Source: JAWLBM01 sp041687675 (GTDB lineage: Bacteria > Pseudomonadota > Alphaproteobacteria > Rhizobiales > Pleomorphomonadaceae). From it: a stretch of 32,598 bases of DNA. Below the pieces are notes generated by a model. That model was not told the origin of the DNA, did not search any database, and worked only from the letters and a program-made list of their open reading frames with translations. A program made the translations under genes and the position numbers. The DNA is taken from NCBI GenBank assembly GCA_041687675.1, contig JAWLBM010000051.1:1-32598 (forward strand), read 5' to 3'. Below, piece by piece: positions 25,272 to 32,598 of this stretch; within the stretch, counting starts at the first letter, position 1, and every line of letters starts with the position of its first letter.

Positions 25272-25289
25272 GGCCCGGTCTACCGGGCC
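25272..25289 (-). other. Leader hairpin upstream of potF
   Basis: GGCCCGG-TCTA-CCGGGCC is a perfect 7-bp stem with a 4-base loop in the presumed potF leader, about 34 bases before the start codon. It could affect translation or mRNA stability. No known riboswitch is recognised. Confidence 0.4.
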
Positions 25290-25332
25290 TCGCGCCGGCC
25301 GTTCACGGGGACGGATCCCGCGTCTGGCCGGC

Positions 25333-25362
25333 ACACTAGAACCCCCTTGCCGTCCGACACAA
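25333..25362 (-). promoter_or_regulatory. Candidate promoter of potF
   Basis: On the minus strand TTGTGT (25357-25362) is followed after 18 bases by TAGTGT (25333-25338), giving a start near 25326 and a leader of about 90 bases. This would let potFGHI be expressed apart from the upstream synthetase gene. Confidence 0.4.
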
Positions 25363-25432
25363 CTCCCTTGCGGGTGGTGCCGGGCCTTCCCGTCTCCGCC
25401 CCGCCTTGCAAGCGCCGGGCCGGAGCCGGATT

Positions 25433-26800
25433 TCACAGATACGTCGAGCGCTCCAGCGGCGAGATCTCGGCCATGAAGGCGTCCATCTCGCTGCGCTTCA
25501 GCGCCGCGAACACGCGCCGGAACTCCGGTCCGAAGCTCTTGCGCGCGAACTCGGACTTCTCGAACAGGCGGATCGCCTCGGCCATGGTCGACGGCAGGTG
25601 CGGAACGCCCGATTCATAGGCATTGGAATGGCAGGGCGGCGGCGGCGCCGCCTCCCGTTCCAGGCCGTCGGCCATGCCGTTGAGAATCGCCGCGAGCACA
25701 AGATGGGGATTGGCGTCGGCGCCCGCCACCCTGTGCTCGAGCCGCCGCGCCACCGGCTCCGACGCCGGCACCCGCACCGCCACCGAGCGGTTGTTGAAGC
25801 CCCAGGCCGCCCGAGTCGGCGCGAAGGAGCCGGGCTGCAGCCGGCGGTAGCCGTTCCAGGTCGGAACGAACATCAGCGTCGAGGCGGCCATCGCCTCGAC
25901 GAGCCCCGCCGCCGCGTGGCCGAGCCGCAGCTCGCCCTCTTCGCCGTTGGCGAACACGTTGGCGCCATGGCGGTCGATCAGGCTGACATGGGCGTGCATG
26001 CCGTTGCCCGCCCGGTCCATGAAGGGCTTCGCCATGAAGGAGGCGACGAGCCCGTGCTTGCGCGCGACCTCGCAGATCAGCCGCTTCAGCATCAGCGCGT
26101 CGTCCGCGGCCGCCAGCGCGTCGGAGCGGTGCTTCAGGTTGACCTCGAACTGCCCCGCCGCGGCCTCGGAGACGATGGTGTCGATCGGCAGCCCCTGGGC
26201 GAGCCCGCCCGAGCGCACCTCGGTGAAGAGGTCGCCGTAGGCGGTGAGGTCCGAGAGGCAGTAGGTGTTCGGCCGCTCCGGGCCGGCATGGCCGGACAGC
26301 ACCGTGCGCGGGCCGCCGTCGTGCGCCACAGCCTTCGGGTCGACCAGGTAGAACTCCATCTCGAAGGCCGCGACCGCCATCAGGCCGAGCCGGCCGAGGC
26401 GCTCCACCGCCGCCGCGAGCTGCTGGCGCGGGTCGAGGGGATAGGGCGCGCCGCTCTCCAGGAACATGGTCACCGACGCCTGCGCGGTCGGCCGCGAGGC
26501 CCAGGGCACGATCCGGACCGATCCCGGCACCAGCCGGCAGAAGCCGTCGCGGTCGCCGGACTCGATGTGCAGCCCGGTGTCGCGGACCTCGCGGCCCCAG
26601 ATGTCGAGCCCGAAGATCGACAGCGGCAGGTTGATGCCGGCGCCCGCCGCCTTCGCCAGCGACTGCGGCGGCGCCCATTTTCCGCGCAGGATGCCGTTGG
26701 AGTCCGAGATCAGGTACTCGACACCCTCGACGTCCGGAAATGCCTTCAGGAAGCGTGCGACCTCGTCGTTCGCCGGATTGTCCGTCAGTGCGCGACCCAC
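25433..26800 (-). CDS. puuA: Glutamine synthetase-like gamma-glutamylpolyamine synthetase (PuuA/SpuB type)
   Basis: A 455-residue member of the glutamine synthetase fold. The N-terminal beta-grasp (VEYLISDSNGILRGKW) is followed by the catalytic motifs EMEFYLV, AAAGQFEVNL, GNGMHAHVSL, RLQPGSFAPTRAAWGFNNRSVAVRVP and ADANPHLVLAA. Such PuuA-type enzymes join glutamate to putrescine or other polyamines using ATP, instead of ammonia. The start is GTG at 26800, with GAGGA about five bases upstream. It heads the minus-strand run that leads into potFGHI, so uptake and first step of breakdown are linked. Its upstream region carries the GntR-type palindrome. A paralogue lies at 28007-29416. Confidence 0.88.
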   Translation of the reverse strand: MGRALTDNPANDEVARFLKAFPDVEGVEYLISDSNGILRGKWAPPQSLAKAAGAGINLPLSIFGLDIWGREVRDTGLHIESGDRDGFCRLVPGSVRIVPWASRPTAQASVTMFLESGAPYPLDPRQQLAAAVERLGRLGLMAVAAFEMEFYLVDPKAVAHDGGPRTVLSGHAGPERPNTYCLSDLTAYGDLFTEVRSGGLAQGLPIDTIVSEAAAGQFEVNLKHRSDALAAADDALMLKRLICEVARKHGLVASFMAKPFMDRAGNGMHAHVSLIDRHGANVFANGEEGELRLGHAAAGLVEAMAASTLMFVPTWNGYRRLQPGSFAPTRAAWGFNNRSVAVRVPASEPVARRLEHRVAGADANPHLVLAAILNGMADGLEREAAPPPPCHSNAYESGVPHLPSTMAEAIRLFEKSEFARKSFGPEFRRVFAALKRSEMDAFMAEISPLERSTYL

Positions 26801-26999
26801 GATGTCCTCGTCGTTGTCGGGCGTGCGGCCCCGTCCGGCGCCGCGGTCCCCTCCGCGTCGCCCGCCGCTGTCGCGGCCGGTCGCAATCCGGCCGCCCGTC
26901 CGAAGTTCCTGCGGGTTCCCCTGCGCGGGAACCGGTTCTCATTCACCTTCGGGTCGAAACCCGGCGGCCCGCCCTTTCCCGGACGGCTTCATCGCGCTA

Positions 27000-27011
27000 T
27001 TGTGATCACAA
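27000..27011. promoter_or_regulatory. GntR/FCD-type operator, copy 1
   Basis: TTGTGATCACAA is a perfect 12-bp palindrome of the form TNGT-N4-ACNA expected for FadR-subfamily GntR proteins. It sits in the divergent gap, 76 bases before the regulator ATG and about 200 bases before the puuA-like start. On the minus strand it overlaps the -10 region of a possible promoter whose -35 is TTGACC (27024-27029). An identical core recurs at 27896-27907. Confidence 0.75.
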
Positions 27012-27016
27012 AGTAC

Positions 27017-27050
27017 AGAGCCGGGTCAAGAGCCGGGTCAAGAGCCGAGG
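27017..27050. repeat. 12-bp direct repeats beside the operator
   Basis: AGAGCCGGGTCA is repeated exactly at 27017-27028 and 27029-27040, with a third partial copy (AGAGCCG) at 27041-27047. Each full unit supplies a GGTCAA, i.e. a minus-strand TTGACC -35-like hexamer, so the array may duplicate promoter elements for the minus-strand operon. It is otherwise non-coding. Confidence 0.6.
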
Positions 27051-27087
27051 GCCGGAACCCGGACGATCTCGGATCGGGGTGCTGTGG

Positions 27088-27843
27088 ATGGCGGGCGGAG
27101 CGGCGGCGACGGGCATGCGTGCGGACAGGGGCGAGGAGCATCACGGAGGCGGGCGCGGCGACGGCCAGCCGCGGTCGGGCGTCAGGGACCGGGTGACGGG
27201 GGCGCTGCGCGAGGCGCTGATCATCGGGCGGATCCAGCCGGGGCGGCCGGTGACGCTGCGCGGCCTGGCCGAGGTGCTCGGCACGTCGCCGATGCCGGTC
27301 CGCGAGGCGATCCGCGGGCTCGCCGCGGAGAAGGCGCTGGACGTGTCGGAGAGCGGCCGCGTGGCGGTGCCGCGGATGAGCGAGCAGCGCTTCGCCGAGA
27401 TCCTGGACGCCCGCGCCCTGCTCGAGCCTCGCGCCGCCGAACTGGCGCTGCCGAACATCACGCGGGAGCGGCTGAAGGAGCTGAAGCGGATCGACGACGC
27501 CATCGACGCGAGCCTCGTCAGCGGCGACGTGGAAGCCTATATGCGTCTCAACCACCAGTTCCACTTCGCGATCTACCGCCATTCGCGCTCCGACGTGTTC
27601 CTGCCGCTGATCGAGAGCGTCTGGCTGCGCTTCGGCCCGTTCATGCGGATGATCTACGGGCGCGTCGGCACGGCGGGCCTCGTCGACCACCACAAGACGG
27701 CGCTCGCCGCCATCGCCGGCCGCGACCCGGCCGGCCTCTCGGAGGCGATCCGCCTCGACATCCGCGAGGGCATGAGCCTGATCGGCGAGGCGCTGCGGGC
27801 GGAGATGGACACCCAGGCGGCGAGGCCGCGCCGGCGCAGCTGA
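27088..27843 (+). CDS. GntR-family transcriptional regulator with FCD domain
   Basis: The 251-residue product has an N-terminal winged helix-turn-helix of the GntR family (LREALIIGRIQPGRPVTLRGLAEVLGTSPMPVREAIRGLAAEKAL) and a C-terminal helical FCD ligand-binding domain. The latter shows ILDARALLEPRAAELA, MRLNHQFHFAIYRHS and DHHKTALAAIAGRDP, with the conserved His residues that bind a metal or ligand. It lies between two polyamine gene sets, with identical palindromes on each side, so it probably controls the locus and itself. The ligand is inferred to be a polyamine or its catabolite. Start choice is uncertain: ATG 27088 or 27115, neither with a strong ribosome-binding site; the first 30 residues are Gly/Arg-rich and non-conserved. 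Confidence 0.9.
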   Translation: MAGGAAATGMRADRGEEHHGGGRGDGQPRSGVRDRVTGALREALIIGRIQPGRPVTLRGLAEVLGTSPMPVREAIRGLAAEKALDVSESGRVAVPRMSEQRFAEILDARALLEPRAAELALPNITRERLKELKRIDDAIDASLVSGDVEAYMRLNHQFHFAIYRHSRSDVFLPLIESVWLRFGPFMRMIYGRVGTAGLVDHHKTALAAIAGRDPAGLSEAIRLDIREGMSLIGEALRAEMDTQAARPRRRS

Positions 27844-27879
27844 GCGGCGGGCGGTTTCGCAGGGACGCCGGAACCCGGT

Positions 27880-27908
27880 TTGACAACTCGCATTTTTGTG
27901 ATCACAAA
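27880..27908 (+). promoter_or_regulatory. Operator copy 2 and -35 of the plus-strand polyamine operon
   Basis: TTTGTGATCACAAA (27895-27908) is a perfect 14-bp palindrome with the same TTGTGATCACAA core as the copy at 27000-27011. It begins 9 bases after a consensus -35 TTGACA (27880-27885), so it covers the spacer and -10 region. A bound GntR protein would block polymerase here. The next gene starts about 100 bases downstream. Confidence 0.75.
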
Positions 27909-28006
27909 TGAACCGCACCAGACGATCATACGAGAGAAGACGACGCGGGATCGTCGAGGACCAGCCGGCCACGGCAGGTCCGGGCGACCCGGAAACGCGA
28001 GCCGAC

Positions 28007-29416
28007 ATGAACAAGAACCTGCCCAGCGTGACCAAGGCCGGCGAGGGAGCCGCGAGCGTGAGGGGCGTCGAATCCATGGAAGAGGCCGTCGCCTGGCTCT
28101 CCGCCCGCGGCATCGAGGACATCGAGTGCGTGACGCCCGACCAGGCCGGCGTCGCCCGCGGCAAGCTGATGCCGGCGGACAAGTTCTTCTCGGGCCCCGA
28201 GATGTCGATGCCCTCGTCGATCTTCACCCAGACGATCACCGGCGAGTACCCGGAGGAGGACGAGGCCTTCCGCCACGACCCCTCCGACGGCGACATCATC
28301 CTGAAGCCCGACTACTCGACGCTCTGCGCGGTGCCGTGGGCCTCGGACCCGACCGCGCAGATCATCCACGACGCCTACACCCGCGACGGCCGGCCGGTGG
28401 AGATCGCCCCGCGCCAGCTGCTGCGGCGGATCATGGGGCTCTACGAGCGCCAGGGCTGGACCGCGGTGGTGGCGCCGGAGATCGAGTTCTACCTCGTCAA
28501 GCCGAACACCGACCCGGACTACCCGCTGGAGCCGCCGGTCGGCCGCTCGGGGCGCTCCGAATCCGGCCGCCAGTCCTACTCGATCCAGGCGGTCAACGAG
28601 TTCGACGACCTGTTCGACGACATCTACGACTACTCCGAGGCGCAGGGCCTGGAGATCGACACCCTCATCCACGAGGAGGGCGCCGCGCAGATGGAGATCA
28701 ATCTCCTGCACGGCGATCCGCTGCACCTCGCCGACCAGGTGTTCCTGTTCAAGCGCACGATCCGCGAGGCGGCGCTGCGCCACAACATGTACGCCACCTT
28801 CATGGCCAAGCCGATGAGCCGCGAGCCCGGCTCGGCCATGCACATCCACCAGTCGATCGTCGACACCGGGACCGGACGTAACATCTTCTCCGGCGAGGAC
28901 GGCAACCCGACGCAGGAGTTCTTCCAGTTCATCGCCGGGATGCAGAAGTACCTGCCGGCGGTGCTCTGCATGCTGGCGCCCTACGTCAACTCCTACCGGC
29001 GGCTCGCCCGCTACACCGCGGCGCCGATCAACGTCCACTGGGGCTACGACAACCGCACCGTCGGCATCCGCGTGCCGAACTCGGGCCCGCAGGCCCGGCG
29101 GGTGGAGAACCGCGTGCCCTCCTCCGACGCCAACCCCTATCTCGCGATCGCCGCCTCGCTCGCCTGCGGCTACCTCGGCATCCAGGAGGGCCTCTCGCCG
29201 GAGGCGCCGATCGAGGGCTCCGCGCGCGAGCTTCCCTTCGGCCTGCCCCGCGGCCTGCTCGAGGCAGTGGCGACTTTCGAGGAAACCGAGGAACTGGTCG
29301 ACATCTTCGGCAAGGGCTTCGTCTCCACCTACCGGGCGATCAAGCAGACCGAATACGAGGTCTTCATGCGGGTGATCTCGAGCTGGGAGCGCGAACACCT
29401 GCTGCTCAGCGTCTGA
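28007..29416 (+). CDS. Glutamine synthetase-like gamma-glutamylpolyamine synthetase, second copy (SpuI/PuuA type)
   Basis: A 469-residue glutamine synthetase-fold protein, clearly different from the copy at 25433-26800. Visible motifs are PDQAGVARGKLMP, APEIEFYLVKPN, EEGAAQMEINLLHGD, PGSAMHIHQSIVDT, INVHWGYDNRTVGIRVP and SDANPYLAIAASLACGY. Like P. aeruginosa SpuI/SpuB, the pair may glutamylate different polyamines. The ATG at 28007 is preferred because upstream ATG 27908 abuts the operator and would add an Arg-rich non-conserved leader. The gene is first of the plus-strand operon with the aminotransferase (73-base gap) and the oxidase. Confidence 0.9.
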   Translation: MNKNLPSVTKAGEGAASVRGVESMEEAVAWLSARGIEDIECVTPDQAGVARGKLMPADKFFSGPEMSMPSSIFTQTITGEYPEEDEAFRHDPSDGDIILKPDYSTLCAVPWASDPTAQIIHDAYTRDGRPVEIAPRQLLRRIMGLYERQGWTAVVAPEIEFYLVKPNTDPDYPLEPPVGRSGRSESGRQSYSIQAVNEFDDLFDDIYDYSEAQGLEIDTLIHEEGAAQMEINLLHGDPLHLADQVFLFKRTIREAALRHNMYATFMAKPMSREPGSAMHIHQSIVDTGTGRNIFSGEDGNPTQEFFQFIAGMQKYLPAVLCMLAPYVNSYRRLARYTAAPINVHWGYDNRTVGIRVPNSGPQARRVENRVPSSDANPYLAIAASLACGYLGIQEGLSPEAPIEGSARELPFGLPRGLLEAVATFEETEELVDIFGKGFVSTYRAIKQTEYEVFMRVISSWEREHLLLSV

Positions 29417-29489
29417 CCCGCACCGACATCCAGTTACGAACCGCATGGCAGCCCGAGGAGGTCCGGGCCGCAGCGAGGGAGTCCCGCCG

Positions 29490-30875
29490 ATGAACGTCTC
29501 CAACAAGTACCCGACCGCCCACTACCGCGCCCTCGACGCGGCCCACCACCTGCACCCCTTCTCCGACACGAGGTCGCTGAATGAGGAGGGCACCCGCGTC
29601 ATCGTCGGCGGCAAGGGCGTGTGGCTGACCGATTCCGACGGCAACCGGATCCTCGACGGCATGGCGGGGCTGTGGTGCGTCAACATCGGCCACGGCCGCC
29701 CGGAGATCGCCGAGGCGGTGCAGCGGCAGATGCAGGAACTCAGCTACTACAACACCTTCTTCAAGACCACCCATCCGCCGGCGGTCGAGCTCGCGACCCT
29801 TCTCGCCGAGGTGTCGCCGCCGCAGTTCAACCGGGTGTTCTTCACCGGGTCGGGCTCGGAATCCAACGACACCGTGCTGCGCCTCGTCCGCACCTACTGG
29901 GCCACGCTCGGCAAGCCGGAGAAGCAGGTGGTCATCGCCCGGCGCAACGCCTACCACGGCTCCACCGTGGCCGGCGCCAGCCTCGGCGGCATGAAGCCGA
30001 TGCACGCCCAGGGCGGCCTGCCGATCCCCGGCATCCACCACATCGCCCAGCCCTACTGGTTCGACGAGGGCGGCGAGATGAGCCCGGCCGAGTTCGGCCT
30101 GTGGGCGGCGCGGGAACTCGAGCGCGCCATCGACGAGATCGGCGAGGGCAAGGTCGCCGCCTTCATCGCCGAGCCGGTGCAGGGCGCCGGCGGGGTGATC
30201 ATCCCGCCGGAGACCTACTGGCCGGAGATCCAGCGGATCTGCGACGAGCGCGAGATCCTGTTCGTCTCCGACGAGGTGATCTGCGGCTTCGGCCGGCTCG
30301 GCCGCTGGTTCGGGTCCGAGTACTACGGCACCCGGCCGGACCTGATGCCGATCGCCAAGGGCCTGTCCTCCGGCTACCTGCCGATCGGCGGCCTGATGGT
30401 GGCCGACCGGGTCGCCGAGGTGCTGATGGAGACCGGCGACTTCAACCACGGCTTCACCTACTCGGCCCATCCGGTGGCCTGCGCCGCCGCCATCGCCAAC
30501 CTCAGGATCATCCGCGACGAGAAGCTGGTCGAGCGCGTGGCGGAGGACATCGGGCCCTACCTGCGCGAGCGCTGGCTGCAGCTCGGCGACCATCCGCTGG
30601 TCGGCGAGGCGCGCATGGTCGGGCTCGTCGGCGCGCTGGAGCTGGTGCCCGCCAAGCCCTCGCGCCGCCGCTTCCCCGGCGACGGCAAGATCGGCACGCT
30701 CTGCCGCGACTTCTCCTTCAAGAACGGCCTCGTCATGCGGGCGGTGCGCGATTCGATGATCATCTCGCCGCCGCTGGTGATCAGCCACGAGGAGGCGGAC
30801 CAGCTGGTGCGGCTTGCGCGGAAGACCCTCGACGACACCCATGCCGAGCTGAAGCGGCAGGGCCTGATGGGCTGA
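29490..30875 (+). CDS. spuC: Putrescine--pyruvate aminotransferase (SpuC-type, class III)
   Basis: The 461-residue product is a class III PLP-dependent aminotransferase: GMAGLWCVNIGHGRPEIAEA, FFTGSGSESNDTVLRLVR, the Asp of the SDEVICGFGRLG motif and the PLP Lys290 in PIAKGLSSGYLPIGG. The sequence (LNEEGTRVIVGGKGVWLTDSDGN, YYNTFFKTTHPP) matches SpuC-type enzymes, which transfer an amino group from putrescine to pyruvate, giving 4-aminobutanal and alanine. ATG 29490 follows GAGGGAG. The oxidase gene starts four bases after its stop. Substrate range of this family is broad (other omega-amines), so putrescine is inferred from context. Confidence 0.88.
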   Translation: MNVSNKYPTAHYRALDAAHHLHPFSDTRSLNEEGTRVIVGGKGVWLTDSDGNRILDGMAGLWCVNIGHGRPEIAEAVQRQMQELSYYNTFFKTTHPPAVELATLLAEVSPPQFNRVFFTGSGSESNDTVLRLVRTYWATLGKPEKQVVIARRNAYHGSTVAGASLGGMKPMHAQGGLPIPGIHHIAQPYWFDEGGEMSPAEFGLWAARELERAIDEIGEGKVAAFIAEPVQGAGGVIIPPETYWPEIQRICDEREILFVSDEVICGFGRLGRWFGSEYYGTRPDLMPIAKGLSSGYLPIGGLMVADRVAEVLMETGDFNHGFTYSAHPVACAAAIANLRIIRDEKLVERVAEDIGPYLRERWLQLGDHPLVGEARMVGLVGALELVPAKPSRRRFPGDGKIGTLCRDFSFKNGLVMRAVRDSMIISPPLVISHEEADQLVRLARKTLDDTHAELKRQGLMG

Positions 30876-30879
30876 CGCG

Positions 30880-32175
30880 ATGGCGCACCAGGGCTACATG
30901 CCCGCCGAGGGCGGCGCGCCCCACGCGCCCTCCTACTACGCGGCCACCGCCGGCGAGATGCCGCGCCACCCGCGGCTCGAGGGCGAGCGGCGCGCCGACG
31001 TCGTGGTCATCGGCGGCGGCTACACCGGCCTCTCCGCCGCGCTGACGCTGGCCAGGGCCGGGCGGGACGTGGTGGTGCTCGAGGCGAACCGCGTCGGATG
31101 GGGCGCCTCCGGCCGCAACGGCGGCCAGATCCACCCGGGCCAGCGACGCGATCCCGACTGGCTCGCCGCCCGCCTCGGCGAGGCGGCGACCCGCCGGCTG
31201 CTCGCCTTCGCCGACGAGGCCCTCGACTTCCAGCGCCGGCTGGTCGCCGATCACGCCATCGACTGCGACCTCGCCTCCGGCCTCATCCACGGCATCCACA
31301 AGCGGCGGATGGTGGAGGTCGAGCGCCGGGCGGTGGAAGAGGAGCACGCACGCTGGGGCACCGGCCCGATCCGCTTCCTCGATGCCGCCGAGACGGCGGA
31401 GAGGCTCGGCACCGACGTCTACTTCGGGGCCACCCTCGACCCGAAGGGCGGCCACCTGCATCCGCTGAAACTCGCCGTCGGCCTCGCCCGCGCGGCGGTG
31501 GCGGCGGGCGCGACCATCCACGAGGACAGCCGGGCGGTGGAGATCCGCCACGGCAGCCCGGCGCGGGTCTCGACCGGCCGCGGCACCGTGGTCGCGGACA
31601 CGGTGGTGCTGGCCGGCAACGGCTACCTCGGCGGGCTCGACCCGGAGACCGACGCCCGGGTGATGCCGCTCAACAACTTCATCCTCGCGACCGCCCCGCT
31701 GGAGGAGACCCCCATTCCCGGCAACGAGGCGGCGAGCGACACCCGCTTCGTCGTCCACTACTGGCGGATGACGGCGGACCGGCGGCTTCTCTTCGGCGGC
31801 GGCGAGACCTTCACGCCCCGCTTTCCCGCCGACATCGCCGGCTTCGTGCGCCGGCACCTCGCCAGGGTCTACCCGCGCTTCTCGAAGGTCGCGATCGACC
31901 ACGCCTGGGGCGGCACCCTCGGCGTCACGGTGAACCGGCTGCCCTATGTCCGCCGGCCGAAGTCCAACGTCTGGGTCGCGGCCGGCTTCTCCGGCCAGGG
32001 GGTCGTGCTCGCGCCCTACGCGGGCCACATCCTCGCCGAGGCCATCCGCGGCGTCACCGACCGCTTCGACGCCTTCGCCGACCTCCCCTGCCCGCCCTTC
32101 CCCGGCGGCACCCTCCTCCGCTTCCCGACCATGGTCGCAGCCATGAGTTGGTTCGCCCTCCGGGACAGGCTGTAG
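30880..32175 (+). CDS. puuB: Gamma-glutamylputrescine oxidase (FAD-dependent, PuuB type)
   Basis: A 431-residue FAD-dependent oxidoreductase of the DAO family. The N-terminus SYYAATAGEMPRHPRLEGERRADVVVIGGGYTGLSAAL holds the Rossmann motif GGGYTG, followed by VLEANRVGWGASGRNGGQIHPGQR. The C-terminal part has GGTLGVTVNRLPYV and the FAD-contacting GFSGQGVVLAPYAGHILAEAI. PuuB oxidises gamma-glutamylputrescine to gamma-glutamyl-aminobutyraldehyde, releasing ammonia and hydrogen peroxide, the step after PuuA. It is the last gene of the operon. The next enzymes, PuuC (aldehyde dehydrogenase) and PuuD (hydrolase), are not in the window. Confidence 0.9.
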   Translation: MAHQGYMPAEGGAPHAPSYYAATAGEMPRHPRLEGERRADVVVIGGGYTGLSAALTLARAGRDVVVLEANRVGWGASGRNGGQIHPGQRRDPDWLAARLGEAATRRLLAFADEALDFQRRLVADHAIDCDLASGLIHGIHKRRMVEVERRAVEEEHARWGTGPIRFLDAAETAERLGTDVYFGATLDPKGGHLHPLKLAVGLARAAVAAGATIHEDSRAVEIRHGSPARVSTGRGTVVADTVVLAGNGYLGGLDPETDARVMPLNNFILATAPLEETPIPGNEAASDTRFVVHYWRMTADRRLLFGGGETFTPRFPADIAGFVRRHLARVYPRFSKVAIDHAWGGTLGVTVNRLPYVRRPKSNVWVAAGFSGQGVVLAPYAGHILAEAIRGVTDRFDAFADLPCPPFPGGTLLRFPTMVAAMSWFALRDRL

Positions 32176-32212
32176 GGGCTCGGTTCGCCGGTCGGTCCTC
32201 GGGGCCGCGCCC

Positions 32213-32351
32213 GCCGCGCCGTCCCCCGCCGCCGTGCGACATCGGTGGCCGGGGACTGACCTTCTCCCCTCCGGCCGCGCGCCCTTCCTTCTCCCCTGGG
32301 GGAGAAGGTGCCCCGAAGGGGCGGATGAGGGGGGAACCCCTCCGCCCGCCG
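32213..32351. repeat. Intergenic repeat, copy 1
   Basis: This block is repeated about 242-246 bp downstream (32455-32598) with few changes. It includes GCCGTGCGACATCGGT and two hairpins: CCTTCTCCCC/GGGGAGAAGG (32287-32296 / 32299-32308) and GCCCC-GAA-GGGGC (32310-32322), followed by GGATGAGGGGGGAACCCC. Such 'GGAGAAGGTG...GGATGAGGGG' segments are a frequent intergenic repeat in GC-rich alphaproteobacteria. The first hairpin may act as the terminator of the puuB operon, though no T-run follows. Confidence 0.75.
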
Positions 32352-32386
32352 CGCCTTCCTCCGACCGCGCGCCCTCCGGCCGCGCG

Positions 32387-32438
32387 CCCCTCATCCGCCG
32401 GCATTCGCCGGCACCTTCTCCCCGGGAGGGGAGAAGGG
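32387..32438. repeat. Inverted partial copy of the intergenic repeat
   Basis: CCCCTCATCCGCC ... ACCTTCTCCCC-GGG-AGGGGAGAAGG is the reverse-complement version of the hairpin-rich part of the flanking direct repeats, with the central hairpin replaced by GCCGGC-ATTC-GCCGGC. It lies between the two direct copies, so the region is a nested palindrome. Confidence 0.65.
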
Positions 32439-32454
32439 GAGCATGCCCCCGGCC

Positions 32455-32598
32455 GCCGAGCCGTCCTCCGCCGCCGTGCAACATCGGTCGCCGGCGAGTA
32501 ACCCTTCTCCCCACCGGCCGGGCGCCCCCCTTCCTTCTCCCCTCGGGGGAGAAGGTGCCCCGAAGGGGCGGATGAGGGGGGAACCCCGCCGCCCGCCG
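32455..32598. repeat. Intergenic repeat, copy 2 (runs to window edge)
   Basis: Second direct copy of the block at 32213-32351, starting GCCGAGCCGTCC and containing GCCGTGCAACATCGGT, the CTTCTCCCC/GGGGAGAAG hairpin and GGATGAGGGGGGAACCCC. It reaches the right edge. Together with copy 1, the 423 bases after puuB are almost entirely repeats and show no credible gene. Confidence 0.75.

Noticed and set aside
25239..25432. Riboswitch upstream of potF
   Set aside because: Only a small 7-bp hairpin is present; no conserved guanidine, polyamine or other riboswitch core can be seen.
27880..27893. FNR-like TTGACAACTCGCAT upstream of the second synthetase
   Set aside because: It lacks the terminal CAA of the second half-site and is better explained as a consensus -35 (TTGACA) in front of the GntR operator.

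Overview
The window is GC-rich (about 70% by eye) and comes from a facultatively phototrophic alphaproteobacterium, most likely an anoxygenic purple bacterium in the Rhizobiales/Hyphomicrobiales. The evidence is an adjacent bchE-bchJ pair for bacteriochlorophyll synthesis with FNR- and PpsR-type sites, an alphaproteobacterial tRNA-His (A73, G1:U72), a PdhS/PleC-like cell-cycle kinase, two phasins (polyhydroxyalkanoate storage) and a GAGCATATTC-type palindromic repeat. The genus cannot be fixed from this sequence alone.

Layout. 1-651: the tail of an unidentified gene, a hairpin, tRNA-His (minus) and the bchE control region. 652-2903: bchE-bchJ. 2912-10996: a stress/low-oxygen block with a phospholipase D-family protein (minus), a stand-alone ftsH, a repeat-filled gap, ppsA, a universal stress protein, a DUF1622 membrane protein and slyX, closed by a bidirectional terminator. 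11083-12207: two phasin genes (minus), the first with a strong promoter overlapped by PhaR-like sites. 12443-16300: a 1285-residue PAS/histidine kinase. 16570-19432: a ferric-iron ABC binding protein and a fused permease. 19430-19532: a palindromic repeat. 19549-20997: trkH (minus, TTG start). 21123-32175: a polyamine uptake and catabolism locus with potFGHI and a glutamylpolyamine synthetase on the minus strand, then a GntR/FCD regulator, a second synthetase, a putrescine aminotransferase and a gamma-glutamylputrescine oxidase on the plus strand. 32176-32598: intergenic repeats.

How it fits together. Three promoters (bchE, ftsH, ppsA) carry TTG-N8-CAA-like boxes. At ftsH and ppsA the box lies at exactly the same distance from a plausible -10, as expected of FNR/FixK class II activation, so the first 11 kb may be a low-oxygen regulon. 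The polyamine locus carries two copies of one perfect palindrome, TTGTGATCACAA, one on each side of the GntR gene. This suggests one regulator that represses itself and both halves of the locus. PotFGHI would import putrescine, which is then either glutamylated (PuuA-like) and oxidised (PuuB) or transaminated (SpuC). The aldehyde dehydrogenase and gamma-glutamyl-GABA hydrolase are not in the window.

Most genes belong to well-known families and no wholly new system is evident. The novelty is mainly in regulatory architecture and repeats.
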